Part shown: piece by piece, positions 14,721-28,156 of the stretch
Layout: each line of letters opens with the position of its first letter
Numbering within the stretch: the first letter of the stretch is position 1
Source: Rhizomys pruinosus
Lineage: Eukaryota; Chordata; Mammalia; Rodentia; Spalacidae
DNA length: 64,000 bases
Direction of reading: 5' to 3'
Assembly: GCA_009823505.1 (NCBI GenBank)
Contig: VZQC01001008.1
Location: 3,415,648 to 3,479,647 of the forward strand
The notes under the pieces: model-generated
Databases searched by the model: none
What the model was told of the DNA's origin: nothing
Seen by the model: the letters and a program-made list of their open reading frames with translations, nothing else
Translations under genes and position numbers: made by a program

Positions 14721-16199
14721 GGTAAAGAGAAAGATCTGGAATTGATTATCTAAGGTTCTACTTTAACAAACTAGACAAAGGGCAGCAAATTTAACTCAAA
14801 GAAGGAAAGGAAACCATAACAAGAAGTGCAGATGTCAGTGAAGTTGGAAGCAGAAAACACAAAAAACAACAAAATCCAAAGCAGCTAGGGAAAGACAAAA
14901 AAGAATGGATTCTCTAAATTGTTGCCTCAAAATTCATATTTTAAGTGAGGAAAATGCTAAAGTACACTTTGCAATTGTTTTAGGCATTAATGTTCCTATG
15001 CAACCATATCGTATGTGCAGACAGAAAAGTTACCCCACCTGAGTTCCCTGTGCTACCCTTAACGCCCCCAACTCCCTCCATCACCCCCTTCCCTTGAGTT
15101 TCTAATTAGTTTCAACAGTCACTAATCTGTTCTTACAGCTTGGTGATCTTGTCATCTGGGGGTGTGACACATAAGTAGAGGTGGACAGCTGTCATCCTAG
15201 GGACTGGCTTCTTTCCCTTGGCACAGCCCCTGGAGACCTGTCCAGGTTCCCATTGTGCTCTATATTCTTCCCACCGAACAGTACTGCACAGTGCAGCAGC
15301 ACCACCACGTGAACATGCAGTCACCCGGGGAGGACACTGGGTTGTTTCCAGTTTGGGGCGGTTACAAAGGAAGCTACAGTAAACATCTCTCTCTGAATGC
15401 ACAATGGGGTATTTGGTTCTGAAAATGTGGCCCCATAGGCATGAGGGGCAACACAGGAATGAGAATTCCACTGCTTTGACTTGGGAAATCTGTGCCCTAA
15501 GTGCTCAAGGGCTGCCTGCTCTTCCTATGGACCCAGAGCCCTGCCCGTAGAACTGAGAAGCAGGGTGAGGCCTGGAGGCTATGCTGGCTGCTGATCATAA
15601 CTTTCCATTCAAGAATCACAAGAAAGGGGAGCCAGGCTGAGGGGAGCCTGTGGGGATGCAGAGGACGTGGTGGAGATTGCTATGGCAGGGGTCTGGGTCT
15701 CTCACATAAACTCCCATTATGAATAAAAGTCCCCCTGAACAGGGACGGTGGAGGAATCAGACCACAGGCGGCAGATACAAATCCCCTAAGGCACGAATCT
15801 AACTGAGATCATTGACTTTGTTCTCCTTCTGAAACTTTTGCCTCCCTCAGAGACCCTCCTTCACGGCACCTGGCAAATTAAGGAAGCTGCTTAGAAAGGG
15901 GTCACTAATGCAGGAGCAGCCCCAGTGACTCTAGGCACATTCTGACTCCTAGAGCCTTTCCACCACCATACCTGAAATGACCCTGGTGTCCCACAATAGT
16001 GCTGTTGCATACTTCTTGCATTACTGAACTCACTCAGGTCAGTCTGATTAGCACATGATAAAGGAAGGAGAACCTGTAAAAATCACTTTGGTGATTTGAA
16101 CATAGTATAAATATTATTTAAGTAGACTAATAATTTTCATGATACGTTAAGACAAATATCTATTGAAAAAGAGAACTAGTTCCGTTGATTGTCAACTAC

Positions 16200-16322
16200 T
16201 TTTTTTTTTTTTTTAGACAGGGTCTCCCAGTAGTCCCAGCTGGCTTGGAATTTACTATGTGGACCAGGCTAGCCTCAATCCCACAGAGATCTGCCTGCCT
16301 CAGCTTCCCAAGTGCTGGGGAT
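16200..16322 (-). mobile_element. B1 SINE, antisense
   Basis: A poly-T start is followed by gacagggtctcccagtagtc and the antisense B1 body, ending caagtgctgggg. The left terminus is slightly truncated. Confidence 0.88.
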
Positions 16323-16498
16323 TGTTAACTACCTCTGTAGTAAAAGGCAAGGCTTATGGTTAAATATTCTGGATATAATCAGGGTTGGAAGTGCAGCTCA
16401 GTAGTGGAACACTAGGCCCTGGACTTTTTGTGTACTTATCTCAGAAAAAAAGCCTTAATTTATTTGGCTTGGGGAATATCAAAACAGAGATTATTAGG

Positions 16499-16636
16499 TT
16501 TTTTTTTTTTTTTTTTTTTGTCTTTTCGAGACAGGGTCTCCCTGTAGCCCCAGCTGTCCTGGAACTTGCTCTGTAGACCAGGGTGGCCTTGAACTCACAG
16601 AGGTCCGACTGCCTCTGCCTCCCAAGTGCTAGGATA
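16499..16636 (-). mobile_element. B1 SINE, antisense
   Basis: It has a 21-T run, then gtcttttcgagacagggtct and the antisense B1 body with the window-typical agccccagctgtcctgg segment. Confidence 0.9.
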
Positions 16637-16793
16637 GTGTTTGTTTTAACTGTGGATTACCTATCAAATGAGGCATTCTGCTTTCTCCAGTTGTTGGGTG
16701 GAATTATTCTGTCTGTCTGTCCCAGATCTCATTATATAAATGCATGCTGTATCTAAGTGACAAGAGATGAGGTTGCAAACTGTTCTTGGACAG

Positions 16794-16798
<5 letters not shown>

Positions 16799-16828
<30 letters not shown>
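16799..16828. repeat. (GT)n microsatellite
   Basis: This is an uninterrupted GT dinucleotide run of about 14 units. Confidence 0.97.
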
Positions 16829-16831
<3 letters not shown>

Positions 16832-18225
16832 AGAAAGTATCACCTTTTGGTTTTGTTGACTTTCTGTTGCAATAAACAAATAGCAAACCTTGGTGCCGCC
16901 GTTCCCAGACCTCCCCTCCAGAGTCTGCAGCTGTCCCTTGCTCACCTTAACCCCCCTCTCTGTCTCTGACCCGGGAGCCCCCAGGGAAGGCACCAGGATA
17001 CTGCAGGGTTTCTTGATTTCTGTGTAGCCCTAGCTATGTTCTTGCAAGAGGGAAAGACGTTTTGACAGTTACCTAACATTTTGGCCTTCGATGACTCTTA
17101 TGAAGCAACACAACCCTGATCCTCCTTCTCCAGCTCTGAAAGTTCGGGTCGCCAGGTGCAAAGTGCTGTTTGATTGCAATCAAATGCTGACCATACACCC
17201 CTTCCTGAGGCCCTTTGCTAGGGCTTACACACTGCCTGATCACTGACTTCGTTGGCTCAGTCTCTCCTTTCAGAAGGCACATCACCAATCCTTCTCACCT
17301 ACCCCCAACCCTCTGTGACTGTGATCACTAGGAAAGGCCCCTCTCTCCACTTTCCTTCTCTGTGAGTGGTGATAAAAAATGGGGAGGATGAAGAAGTCTC
17401 CTTTGGAAAGGACCCAGAACCCCAGCCGTGCACAGAAAGCACACGTTGACACCCACCAGAGCCTTGTGTACCCAGGCCTGGGAGAAGCCTGCTCTTTGAG
17501 CCCAGAGCCAGCATGTGCACAGGCATTGTGCCCATATACTCTGTACCCACAGAGGCCACAGAGAGACAGGGCCCGGCAGCATGGTGTCTTACTGGGCACT
17601 CTGCTTGGAGTTGGTGGAGAGTTACACCATCAAGTGTGGAGCCTGTGAGGTATTAAGGGCCCCAGTGGTATTCCTGTGTGGATGCCATGCAGGTATTGTA
17701 GATGCTGCGGTGCGAGTACTCCCAGACTGCAGCGCAGCCCTCACACATCAGTGCTATCTGGATGAATGGCCCCCAGAGGCAAGCATGATGAGGGCTTGGG
17801 TTCCAGGGTAGACTCTGAGGGGGACCTGGAGCCTGAGGGAGATGGCGCTTCTGGTGATCTTTGGCTGTTGAAGATGTACCCTTGAAGCAGGTTATGGGGT
17901 TTTGGCCTCTACCACTTTCTGTTGCTCTGTGGCTTGTGATATGAGGGACTTTCTCCATTTCACAGTCCTGCCAGGATGGTTGCTTCAGTGCAGGCCCAAG
18001 GCTATAGGCCAGCTGGTCATTAGCTTAACCTGTAAAACCATGAACCCCAAGTTTTTCTCTCTGTACATTAGCTATCTCAGGGATTTTGTTAACATAATGG
18101 GAAGCTGACTGACAACTAGTTGTCTTTCACTTTCTTTATGTTAGAGTACCACACTGATTCTATTTAAAGGCAGCTAATAATACCTAGTGATTTCATTTCA
18201 GGACAACAAAGTGTATTACAGAGAA

Positions 18226-18515
18226 GCTCCCTGACTTATGATGGGCTTATGTTTTGATGACAGGGAAATCTCTGTAACAGCCCTACGTGCTGTGTATCCT
18301 GGCTCAGAAACACAGCTCACTGCACAGTATGGGTGGTGTCCACCTGGCAAGGGCTGACAGGGAGCTGTGCTGGCTGCCACCTCCAGCATCGTGAGGGAGG
18401 TCATGGTACTACTGTGGATTTTATTCCAAATCCCATGTATGGTCTCAGCTGAATGTGTCTATTATTGTAAAGCTGAAAACTCAGAAGTCAAACCATTGTA
18501 AGTTGGGGCTATCTA
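18226..18515. mobile_element. MER-type DNA transposon (MITE-like) fossil
   Basis: The ends are inverted and similar: ccctgacttatgatgggctt on the left, and aagtcaaaccattgtaagtt on the right. Together with the roughly 290-bp length this suggests a non-autonomous TcMar-Tigger element (MER2/MER8 type). No coding sequence is present. The exact family is from memory. Confidence 0.5.
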
Positions 18516-20241
18516 CACAGTATTTGCTATAAAAGGAAGCTGAATCGGGCCTGTGGGCTAGAGGATTTCCAAGTTCTTTCCAACTTCTGAATCATTGGGC
18601 TGCACGGCTCCCATTTCTCTTATTAACTGATCTGTGTTTTTATAACTCAGCCATTTATTCAGTGGCCAGAATGAAAAGCCCTGTGCCAGGCTCCGGGAGG
18701 GTGCCCCTGGGCACATCCGAAGAGTACAGGGAGCCCATTGGGGCTTTGCCTAACTCCTGTAGTCCTGTCTGCCTGATTCCTGTAGTCATAAAGCTAGGGT
18801 GTTATGAAGCTAAAGGACCCCTAGAGAGAGTAGGTGGCCATCCTTTATGGGGGCTATAAGGAAATATGCACGGTTTATTGACAAGTTCTTAAGAAGAATT
18901 GGCAAAGTCTTGTCCACTGGGCCTGGCCACAGCTGACCCACCCTGACCCTTAGCCTGGCCCCTGGGGGTGGCGGGATGATCGCTCCATGTAGAGATGGCT
19001 GGTGGCAGCATCAGCTGTAAGAAGGCAGGGGTCTCTTTCAGAGGACTTAGTGCAGGGGAGGCCCTTGGATGAGGGGTATGGAGGAAGACCCAAGTGTCAC
19101 AAGTGGATGCATGCAGCTATGCAGCTCAGGGAAAGGAGGTAGGGAGAATGCGTGTGTGGTGGAGCCTTCTCTCACAGCCTTAGAGCACTTTTACCTCACT
19201 TTGGGCTTCCCAGAGTGTCCCTCAGATGCAAGGGTCCTGGGGTTACTGGGTCATCTATCATAGCATGACCAAGGGGTCTGTGGGAACCTATAGAGTATCA
19301 CTTAAAGAATTTGCCATGAGATGTAATGGGCAGCAAGAGTAGCATCTAGTGGCCAAGGCACTGGGGAATACACACATTGAGTAGGTGACAGACCTTAAGA
19401 ATGCAGCACCCACTGGTCAAGAAAGTTGCTGTGGTGAATGGAGACAGAAGGCTCTGGATAACGAGGGCCCAGAAGTTCCTCATTTTGAGAGGAGTTGAAC
19501 ATTCTATATGTTCAAAATGGCCCTTCCGTTCAGAGGGGCCATATCTCTCATTCTTAACCTCCCGCACCAACAAGGCCAAGGGGCCTTTCCCACAGAGGCT
19601 TGGCCAGAAGGGTACATTTTTACTTGTAAGGTTGCTGAGCTCCCCTGGGGGTGGAGTTGGGCTGTGCAACACTACCTTCTCTTTCAATCCTCAGGGTCCG
19701 CTTGGTCTTGAGGATAGCCCTGGTCCAACCATACACACTTCTTAGGCAGGCAGCATGAGGCTTCAAGTCTTCCACAAGCAAAGACTACTGGGCTTTCAGT
19801 GCTTGTACAGATGTGTTGAGGATTGGTACACACTAACCATTTGAACTACACTGGAGTGACAAAAAAGCTGCTTGCTTAAGCATTGCCACATGGGGGCAAG
19901 GGAGAATTTCTATCAGGAAGGAAGCAGAGTGCAGCAGGCCCGTATCCCTTCTGCCTCTGGCTGTGGCAATATGGGCTGATGAAGGATGCAGCTACACAGA
20001 AGCATCTCTTCCTATATGCGTGGGCAGGGGGAGCTCGGCAGAGCTGCAGGCAGTGTACTTTCCTCTGTACTGGCCCCCCCGCTTGTGTAAGACTTGAGTG
20101 GGAAGCTACAGTGATCTCCTGGTTGGCTTTTGACTACAGTGATCTCCTGGTCCTCAGTGGGTACTTCCTGCCTTCCTTGAAAGCTCTTACAGAAGGCAGT
20201 CCTCATAATGCTTTAGCCAGGTACCACCAGGGGAGGGAAGG

Positions 20242-21017
20242 TTGGGAGCTGGGGTCCACCCTCTGCTAGAAGGATGGAGCTGGGGTCCACCCTCTGCTAG
20301 GAAGGATGGAGCTGGGGTCCACCCTCTGCTAGGAAGGATGGAGCTGGGGTCCACCCTCTGTTAGAAGGATGGAGCTGGGGTCCACCCTCTGTTAGAAGGA
20401 TGGAACTGGGGTCCACCATCTGTTAGAAGGATGGAGCTGGGGTCCACTCTCTGTTAGAAGGATGGAGCTGGGGTCCACCCTGGGTTAGAAGGATGGACCT
20501 GGGATCCACCCTCTGTTAGAAGGATGGACCTGGGGTCCACCCTGTGTTAGAAGGATGGAGCTGGGGTCCACCGTCTGTTAGAAGGATGGAGCTGGGGTCC
20601 ACCCTCTGTTAGAAGGATGGAGCTGGGGTCCACCGTCTGTTAGAAGGATGGAGCTGGGGTCCACCCTCTGTTAGAAGGATGGAGCTGGGGTCCACCCTCT
20701 GTTAGAAGGATGGAGCTGGGGTCCACCCTCTGTTAGAAGGATGGAGCTGGGGTCCACCCTCTGTTAGAAGGATGGAGCTGGGGTCCACCCTCTGTTAGAA
20801 GGATGGAGCTGGGGTCCACCCTCTGTTAGAAGGATGGAGCTGGGGTCCACCCTCTGTTAGAAGGATGGAGCTGGGGTCCACCGTCTGTTAGAAGGATGGA
20901 GCTGGGGTCCACCCTCTGTTAGAAGGATGGAGCTGGGGTCCACCCTCTGCTAGGAAGGATGGAGCTGGGGTCCACCCTCTGTTAGAAGGATGGAGCTGGG
21001 GTCCACCCTCTGGGAGG
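20242..21017. repeat. 31-bp minisatellite, about 25 copies
   Basis: Tandem units contain aaggatggagctggggtcca and then ccctctgttag. Most units are 31 bp. Units of 32 bp with an extra G (taggaaggatgg) occur near both ends of the array, which fits unequal exchange or an older edge type. Confidence 0.97.
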
Positions 21018-21337
21018 CCATGAGGAAGGGCCCCCCAGAGCCACCAAGACCACTTTGTGGGTCAAGATTTTCAGACAGAGAAGGAGATGACTGGTGGCTT
21101 GGCTTTATGTTTTTTCTAACTTTTGCTTACACTCAACCCTTCTCACTTGCTGGAAGAACTGGTTTCATTGATGTCCTGTGGCTGCTCCGAGAATATACCA
21201 AGGCTGCAGGCTCAGATAGCAGACTTATGCTTCCTTACACCACGGAGGCTTGTTTCTGAAGCAGTGAGTTCTTCTGAGACTCTCCCCTTGGCCTGCCGTG
21301 GTCTACACTCCCTGTGTCCTCACATGAATTTCCCATT

Positions 21338-21445
21338 TTGTTTTGAGACAGGGTTTCCTCTGTGTAGTCCTGGCTGCCTTGAACCTGTGTTCTCCTGCCT
21401 CAGTGCTTACATGCTGGGATCACAGGTAGGCACCATGACACTAGC
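21338..21445 (-). mobile_element. Old B1-type SINE, antisense, partial
   Basis: The stretch tttgagacagggtttcctct, then ctgcctcagtgcttac and ctgggatcacaggtaggcac, reads as a diverged antisense B1. Confidence 0.65.
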
Positions 21446-22728
21446 AAGTTTCTTTTCTCATACAGGTGACTGGATTAGGGGCCACTTTAGTTTAACTATC
21501 TCTTTAAAGACTTTCTATGAAGACAGTTGCATTCTTACATACTGGGGGGGCATGAGTTTCAGGGGAGCGCCATTCACCCTTTCTTTGCATGATAAATGGC
21601 AGTACCTCAGTTTACCCTCTCCACTTTTCAGAAGACATGGGCAGGTGGAGGCTCTGAGTACCCTGCCCACTGACAAGGAATTCGCCAGCACGCAGCCATC
21701 CTTAAGGGTCCAGGCCCCTCTAGTCCTTCCTCTGTCTATAGGCCTGCTTGCCCCACAGGCATATTTTATGACAGCACTCAGAGTCTTTGGTAGCACCTTG
21801 CTCTGTGTCCACTTTCTATCCCAGAACCGACGACATCAAAGGGGGTACCTGGAGACTGGTCCTGGGGCCCCCTGGAAGCCCCGAGTCTGCGTGCTTCCAG
21901 GCTGCAGGCTAACAGAGGCAGACACTCCTGTCTGGGCTGCCTTGAGTTGTGGTGTTTCCTGGGAAGACAGGCACCTGATATCAGGACATTCTGAGAGAGG
22001 CCAGGGCGGGCCAGCTGCCAGGGGAGGACCCTTTCCCTTGCTCCTCTTACTCCACAGCCTGCCCTTAGGGACGGGATGAGGTGGGGATGTTGACTCCAGG
22101 ATGTGCCTCATCTTCCTTGCTTCTGCTAAGCCGGGTGGCTTTGGGGTATGGTCCAGAACAGCCAGGTGGCCCCAGAACTCTGCTGCTGACTAGAAGGCTC
22201 CGGCTTGGACCTTGGCTGCCCCAGAGGAAGGTGCATGGGCCTGTGGCACTGAGTCAGCTCCTGGGGACCACTGTCAGGGGACGGGTACACTGCACTCTTG
22301 ACTCCTGGGCTGTAGAGTATGTGAGTGACCCTGCGGAGAGCCTACACCCACAGACAGTGGTAGCTGTGAAGCTTTGGCACCATGGCTTTGTAGGGGAGTA
22401 GGTCCCTCATCCACAGACAGCCCAGCAGCCAGCCGGGCTGTTTCCAGACAAGACCTGCCGGTAAAGAGCCCATTTCTGTACTTGGGCCTTTCCCCAGATG
22501 AGTGGCCACTGCTGGAGAGAGACTATGATTCCCAGAATAACTGCCTGGAAAGACCACGTCCTTCCTCTACTGCACTCGAGTCTCAGGTTGCTTCCTAGCC
22601 AGAAAATACTAAATGGAGGAATCTCCTCAGCTATGAGTGGTAAGTTGGCAGCACAAGTTCTTGAGGAGAGAGAGCCTTTCTTTCCAAATGAAAAAGCAGG
22701 TTTAGGAAGAAAAGGCATTTGGTCCAGC

Positions 22729-22984
22729 CTGGAATGTGGAGGTGCTGCCTGGAATGTGGAGGTGCTGCCTGGAATGTGGAGGGGCTGCCTGGAGTGTGGA
22801 GGTGCTGCCTGGAGTGTGGAGGTGCTGCCTGGAGTGTGGAGGTGCTGCCTGGAGTGTGGAGGTGCTGCCTGGAATGTGGAGGTGCTGCCTGGAGTGTGGA
22901 GGTGCTGCCTGGAGTGTGGAGGTGCTGCCTGGAGTGTGGAGGTGCTGCCTGGAGTGTGGAGGTGCTGCCTGGAGTGTGGAGCAC
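22729..22984. repeat. 20-bp minisatellite, about 13 copies
   Basis: The unit ggtgctgcctggagtgtgga repeats with an exact 20-bp period. Early units carry ggaatgtgga instead of ggagtgtgga. Confidence 0.97.
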
Positions 22985-23689
22985 CTGGAGCTTTAGCACT
23001 GCTCCTACAGTCATGAATTGAGACGACATAATAAAGATGGTGGAGCCTGGGCCCTGGGGAATGCCTGACTTGTATCAGCTCAGAACACCTAGCTCAAGCA
23101 TGCCTATTACAGAGGCACAGTGGCCTCTCTTGTTTGCATCCCTGGCAGGACACAGTGCTCTCAGGGAAATTCCATCAGTGGCTTTCTACACTGCTTCTTT
23201 TGTGCTGTAAAGACTGGGAGGAGGGCTGGCGGTGCTCCCCAGGTAGCCCCTGTGCCCACCCTCCTCTCTTCTCCCATCACACACCACACCGATTGCTAGA
23301 ATCTGTTTTTCCAATGGCTCCTTCAGCCTCTGCTGTGGTGGAGAAGGAGGAGGGCGCGGGAGGATGTCATGCACCTGACTGTGGGAAGTCCCCTGGGGAT
23401 CAACAGTGGCCAGGAAGGTAGGCACCCACAGAGTTTGGATTTATTTCTGCACAACATTTGAGGATCAGGGCATAGGCCTGGCAAGAGGCAGGCAGTGATG
23501 CTCTCCAAACATTCCAGAAGGTCAATGGGTGTATCAGTGACTGACTGGGATCACTCCACAGTGGTCACTTCCTAAGGACATGGTGATGTCCTGGAACATG
23601 GTAAGCAAAAATTGGCCAAATGTAGAGAAGGATGAGGTCTGGGGAAGGCGGGATGTGTCCTGTATGTAGTGCTAGCGTGTCTCAAACCC

Positions 23690-24185
23690 TGCCCTGAATA
23701 GGACTGGCTCTCTGTGCCCTGCCCGGGACAGCACTGGCTCACTCTGCCCTGCCCTGGACAGCACTGGCTCAGTCTGCCCTGCTCTGGACAGCACTGGCTC
23801 ACTCTGCCCTGCTCTGGACAGCACTGGCTCACTCTGCCCTGCCCTGGACAGCACTGGCTCTCTGGGCCCTCCCTGGACATCACTGGCTCACTCTGCCCTG
23901 CCCTGGACAGCACTGGCTCACTCTACCCTGCTCTGGACAGCACTGGCTCACTCTGCCCTGCCCTGGACAGCACTGGCTCTCTGGGCCCTCCCTGGACAGC
24001 ACTGGCTCTCTGGGCCCTCCCTGGACAGCACTGGCTCTCTGGGCCCTACCCTGGACAGAACTGGCTCTCTGGACTGTGCCCTGGACAGCACTGGCTCACT
24101 CTGCCCTGCTCTGGACAGCACTGGCTCACTCAGCCCTGCTCTGGACAGCACTGGCTCTCTGGGCCCCGCCCTGGGCAGACCCTCT
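23690..24185. repeat. 30-bp minisatellite, about 16 copies
   Basis: Units contain ctctggacagcactggctca plus tctgccctgc. Two subtypes alternate: ctcactctgccctg and ctctctgggccc. Confidence 0.97.
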
Positions 24186-24639
24186 CTGACAGAACAGCGG
24201 CCTTCTAAAGCAGCCTAGCAGGTCTCATTTCAGGTACCCACCCCTGAATCATGCTTGGCCTCCAAGGCCAGTTCCAACCCCTTCCTCTCTGTGCAACTGC
24301 TCTTCTTTCAGAACAATCCCTCTTCCTTACACTTGGCATCTGTCATCCCTGCATCATGGCTTGCTAGGGTCCCTCTCCCTAGGCAGTTTCGAGAACTCAA
24401 TGGAGGAACGCCGACATCATCAGGTCTTCTAAACCTAGATATATTTGGTGCTTCACAAGTTTTCATGAAATGTCCCTTGTCCCAGGGTCACAGAATATTG
24501 AACCTCAAGCCATTGTGAGGAGCAGGGAGCTGAGCCCCACTTTCAGTTCTCGGCAGCTCAGCAAGTGCTGCCCCAGGTCAGCCCGTGGCACGGGATGGAT
24601 GAGTGAGGAAGGAGCTCCCTCATCTGCATCTTCTGCAGT

Positions 24640-25025
24640 TTCAATTACAGTGACCACAGTTTAAAGTACTGAATAGAAAATTCCAGAAGTAAGCACTTTA
24701 TGAGCTGAATCTGCATTATTCTGAGTTGTGAAAAACAACTTCACACTTCCAAGCCACGTGAACCATCCCTCTGTCCAGTGTGCCCACATTGTAGATGCTA
24801 CCTGCTGTCAGTGGCCAACTGTCCAGGATCTCAGTGCTTGTGATCAGCTACCCTTATTTTAAGAAGGGTCTCGAAGCATGAGGGCAGTGGTGCTGGAATT
24901 CAAACTGGCAAGAAGTCAGGAAGCAGTCCTTTAAGTGGAAAGGGGAAGTTATCAACTTAGGAAGGAAAAAAAATTAATTTTATGACAAATTGCTAGGTCT
25001 ACAGTAACAGTGACTCTATGCATGA
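24640..25025 (+). mobile_element. Tigger1-type DNA transposon fragment
   Basis: Long collinear similarity to the 5' part of Tigger1 as I remember it: actgaatagaaaattccaga, caagccacgtgaaccatccc, ctgtccagtgtgcccac, tcagtgcttgtgatcagcta, and a decayed transposase start (ctttaagtggaaaggggaag). The transposase reading frame is destroyed. Orientation is plus, opposite to Otud7a. Confidence 0.6.
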
Positions 25026-25311
25026 AGTCAAGAAGAAGGAAAGGAAGGGATATTGTGGTCAGCTTTGCTGCTGAGCCTCAAGCTACCAAAGACCCACCCA
25101 CAGTACGGTGAGCACCTGAAGTCGGATGGCATCACGGTTTCTCCCAGGGGCACACAGGGAACAGTATAGTGTGTTCAGGCTTTGGGCTGTTCAGGATGTC
25201 AGTCGCCTACAGAAGTCTCTGCAGTGTCTCCCCTTGGTAAAAGTGACACAGGGCTGGATGAATTGGTAAAGGTTTAGCTTCAGAGAGCCTGTGTCCTTTT
25301 TCCAGGGCCTG

Positions 25312-26530
25312 TCCTCTCCAGAGATTGCATTTTATTCAGAGCCTATGGCCTTCCCAGAGCCTGCACCTTCTCCAGAGTGTACATCCTCCACAGGGCCTGC
25401 ATCCTCTCCATGGCCTGCATCCTCTACAGGGCCTGCATCCTCCACAGGGCCTGCATCCTCCACAGGGCCTGCATCCTCTCCACGGCCTGCATCCTCCACA
25501 GGGTCTGCATCCTCCACAGGGCCTGCATCCTCCACAGGGCCTGCATCCTCCACAGGGCCTGCATCCTCTCCACAGCCTGCATCCTCCACAGGGTCTGCAT
25601 CCTCCACAGGGCCTGCATCCTCCACAGGGCCTGCATCCTCTCCACGGCCTGCATCCTCTCCACGGCCTGCATCCTCTCCACGGCCTGCATCCTCCACAGG
25701 GCCTCCATCCTCTAAAGGGCCTGCATCCTCTCCAGGGGCTGCATCCTCTACAGCTGCATCCTCTCCAGGACCTGCATCCTCTACAGGGCCTGCATCCTCT
25801 CCAGGGGCTGCATCCTCTCCAGGGCCTGCATCCTCCACAGGGCCTGCATCCTCTCCAGGGACTGCATCCTCCAAAGGGCCTGCATCCTCTCCAGGGCCTG
25901 CATCCTCTCCATGGCCTGCATCCTCCACAGGGCCTGCATCCTCTACAGGGCCTGCATCCTCTCCAGGGCCTGCATCCTCCACAGGGCCTGCATCCTCTAC
26001 AGGGCCTGCATCCTCTCCAGGGCCTGCATCCTCTCCAGGGCCTGCATCCTCTCCAGGGCCTGCATCCTCCACAGGGCCTGCATCCTCTCCAGGGCCTGCA
26101 TCCTCTCCAGGGCCTGCATCCTCTCCAGGGCCTGCATCCTCCACAGGGCCTGCATCCTCTCCAGGGCCTGCATCCTCTCCAGGGCCTGCATCCTCCACAG
26201 GGCCTGCATCCTCTCCAGGGCCTGCATCCTCTCCAGGGCCTGCATCCTCCCCAGGGCCTGCATCCTCTCCAGGGCCTGCATCCTCTCCAGGGCCTGCATC
26301 CTCCACAGGGCCTGCATCCTCTCCAGGGCCTGCATCCTCTCCAGGGCCTGCATCCTCTCCAGGGCCTGCATCCTCCACAGGGCCTGCATCCTCTACAGGG
26401 CCTGCATCCTCTCCAGGGCCTGCATCCTCTCCAGGGCCTGCATCCTCCACAGGGCCGGCATCCTCTACAGGGCCTGCATCCTCTCCAGGGCCTGCATCCT
26501 CTCCAGGCCCATGTCCTCTCCAGGCCCGTG
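25312..26530. repeat. 18-bp minisatellite, about 67 copies
   Basis: The unit cctgcatcctctccaggg repeats, with variants tccacaggg, tctacaggg and tccacggcc. The 18-bp period is a multiple of three and the unit has no stop in several frames, so long spurious open frames appear on both strands. Variant units are mixed through the array. Confidence 0.97.
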
Positions 26531-27030
26531 TCCTCCTAAGGGCTTGTGGACTCATGGAGCCAGCTGCCTACAGAGTTCACCGCTGACCTTAGCCGGCCCT
26601 GCCTGGCATGTGAGGACTGCTGGGCACCTGGTGGCTTTGGAGGCCAGACCCACAGTGTTGGGGGCTCAGCAGCAGCTACCGCCATGGAAATGACACAGAA
26701 GCCAACAGTCATCTGCACGTTACCTGGGGTTCAGAACCCAGCTTGAAAGCAGCCACACTTCTGCCATGTTCCCTATGGGCAGGCATGGCAGTGCCCTCCA
26801 GAGCTCTTGTTTCCTTAAAGGAAGCTTTATAGCCACCATCAAGGCACGTGGAGGATGAATCTGGAAGCCTTTGAGAACTCTGGGAGCAGGCTGGGACTGT
26901 GAACTCCATTCTCTGACCTCAGGGACATGTGACAAGATGGCCCAGACATACCCTGGCCTGGGAGCCATGTCCCAAGGAAGTTTCTTTTGTCCTGTGCAAT
27001 AAGCTCTGTGAAGAGCAAAAAGCTTAGGAG

Positions 27031-27150
27031 GGGCTGCATGTAGTGGCGTACAGTTGTATGTGGTTTCAGCAACTTGAGAGACAGGCAGGAGGATTACCTG
27101 AGCTCAGGGGTTTGGAAGCCAGACAACACAGGAAGACCCCATCTAAGACA
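27031..27150 (+). mobile_element. Old B1/pB1-type SINE
   Basis: The segments ggctgcatgtagtggcgtac, caggaggattacctgagc and caacacaggaagacccc look like a diverged 7SL-derived SINE, followed by a CAAAC-rich tail. Confidence 0.5.
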
Positions 27151-28156
27151 GAGCCAAACCAAACCAAGCCAAGCCAAACCACTGGAAACCAAATTAACCC
27201 CCATGAATGGGGGCAGGTGCCACTGGAAATGAAGCAGAGAGATCAGGAAAGCATCCATGCCCTTCTAGGCTTCAATAATGAAAAGCCTCTTTTTGTGAGT
27301 GACGGGGAGACTCACAGTCTGTTACCCTGGCTGCAGCTTGTCTCCCTTGCCCTCCTGAACCCACATCCAGCTGCACCGATGTGTGCTGGGGTGTGGTTTG
27401 GCTTTGGGGGAGGGGGCCACCAATGCCCCCATTTCCCAGTTTCAGATCCCACCTCACCAAATCAGTTTACTCTCAGACTGTCGGGCCAGGGACAGATGTG
27501 GAGGGGTGCTTTGTAATAGCTGGAGGGGCAGAACTGTGGCCATTTGTCTGTGTTCCACTTTGCCAGTATCAACTTCCTGCCTCTGGCAGCCTTTGACCAG
27601 CTATTCTGGATTTCCTAGAAACCCTGAAATGATGTCACTCTTCCTTCCCTTTAGTCTCCTTGGCTGGGGTAATCTGTCTCTACTGGTATAAGAGTGGCAA
27701 TAATGAAGGCTTATATATTTCACTCTGACATCCACATATCCATTACAGCTAACAGGAGAGAGCAGCAGCCATCTCCAACCAAAGCCCCCATTTTCCAGCA
27801 GAGATGGTGCACTGACTGCAAACAAGCCCCTCATGTGTCTGCCTGGGAGCTGGAATTGTTCATGTGTAGCTGGTAGCACTGGGCTTGTTAGTCTTTTAGC
27901 ACTGAAAGAGCTACTTGCAAGAACCCTGGCTACAACGATTTGAAAGACAGCACTGACTTTCTGGTTCAGAAACTTGATGTACAGCAGGAGTGGGAAAGTC
28001 TTTCATGAACAATGCTAGGAAATAAATGTTTAAGGATTTACAGGGCACACACTGTACACTGCTATCGGACGATGCTGCCACAGTGCAGAGCAGCGTAGTC
28101 AAAATGTCAGGGAACGTGTTCCAGTAAAACTTTATGTATAAGTCTAAGTGGTGGGA

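Noticed and set aside
20242..21017. CRISPR-like regular repeats
   Set aside because: The units are contiguous tandem copies with no unique spacers, and the genome is mammalian. The same holds for the other arrays.
21123..22079. Plus-strand open frame of 318 codons
   Set aside because: It runs through an antisense B1 and shows no domain or splice context. Chance openness in GC-rich intron sequence is more likely.
25291..26693. Overlapping open frames of 94 to 431 codons on both strands
   Set aside because: They are produced by the 18-bp minisatellite and not by a gene.
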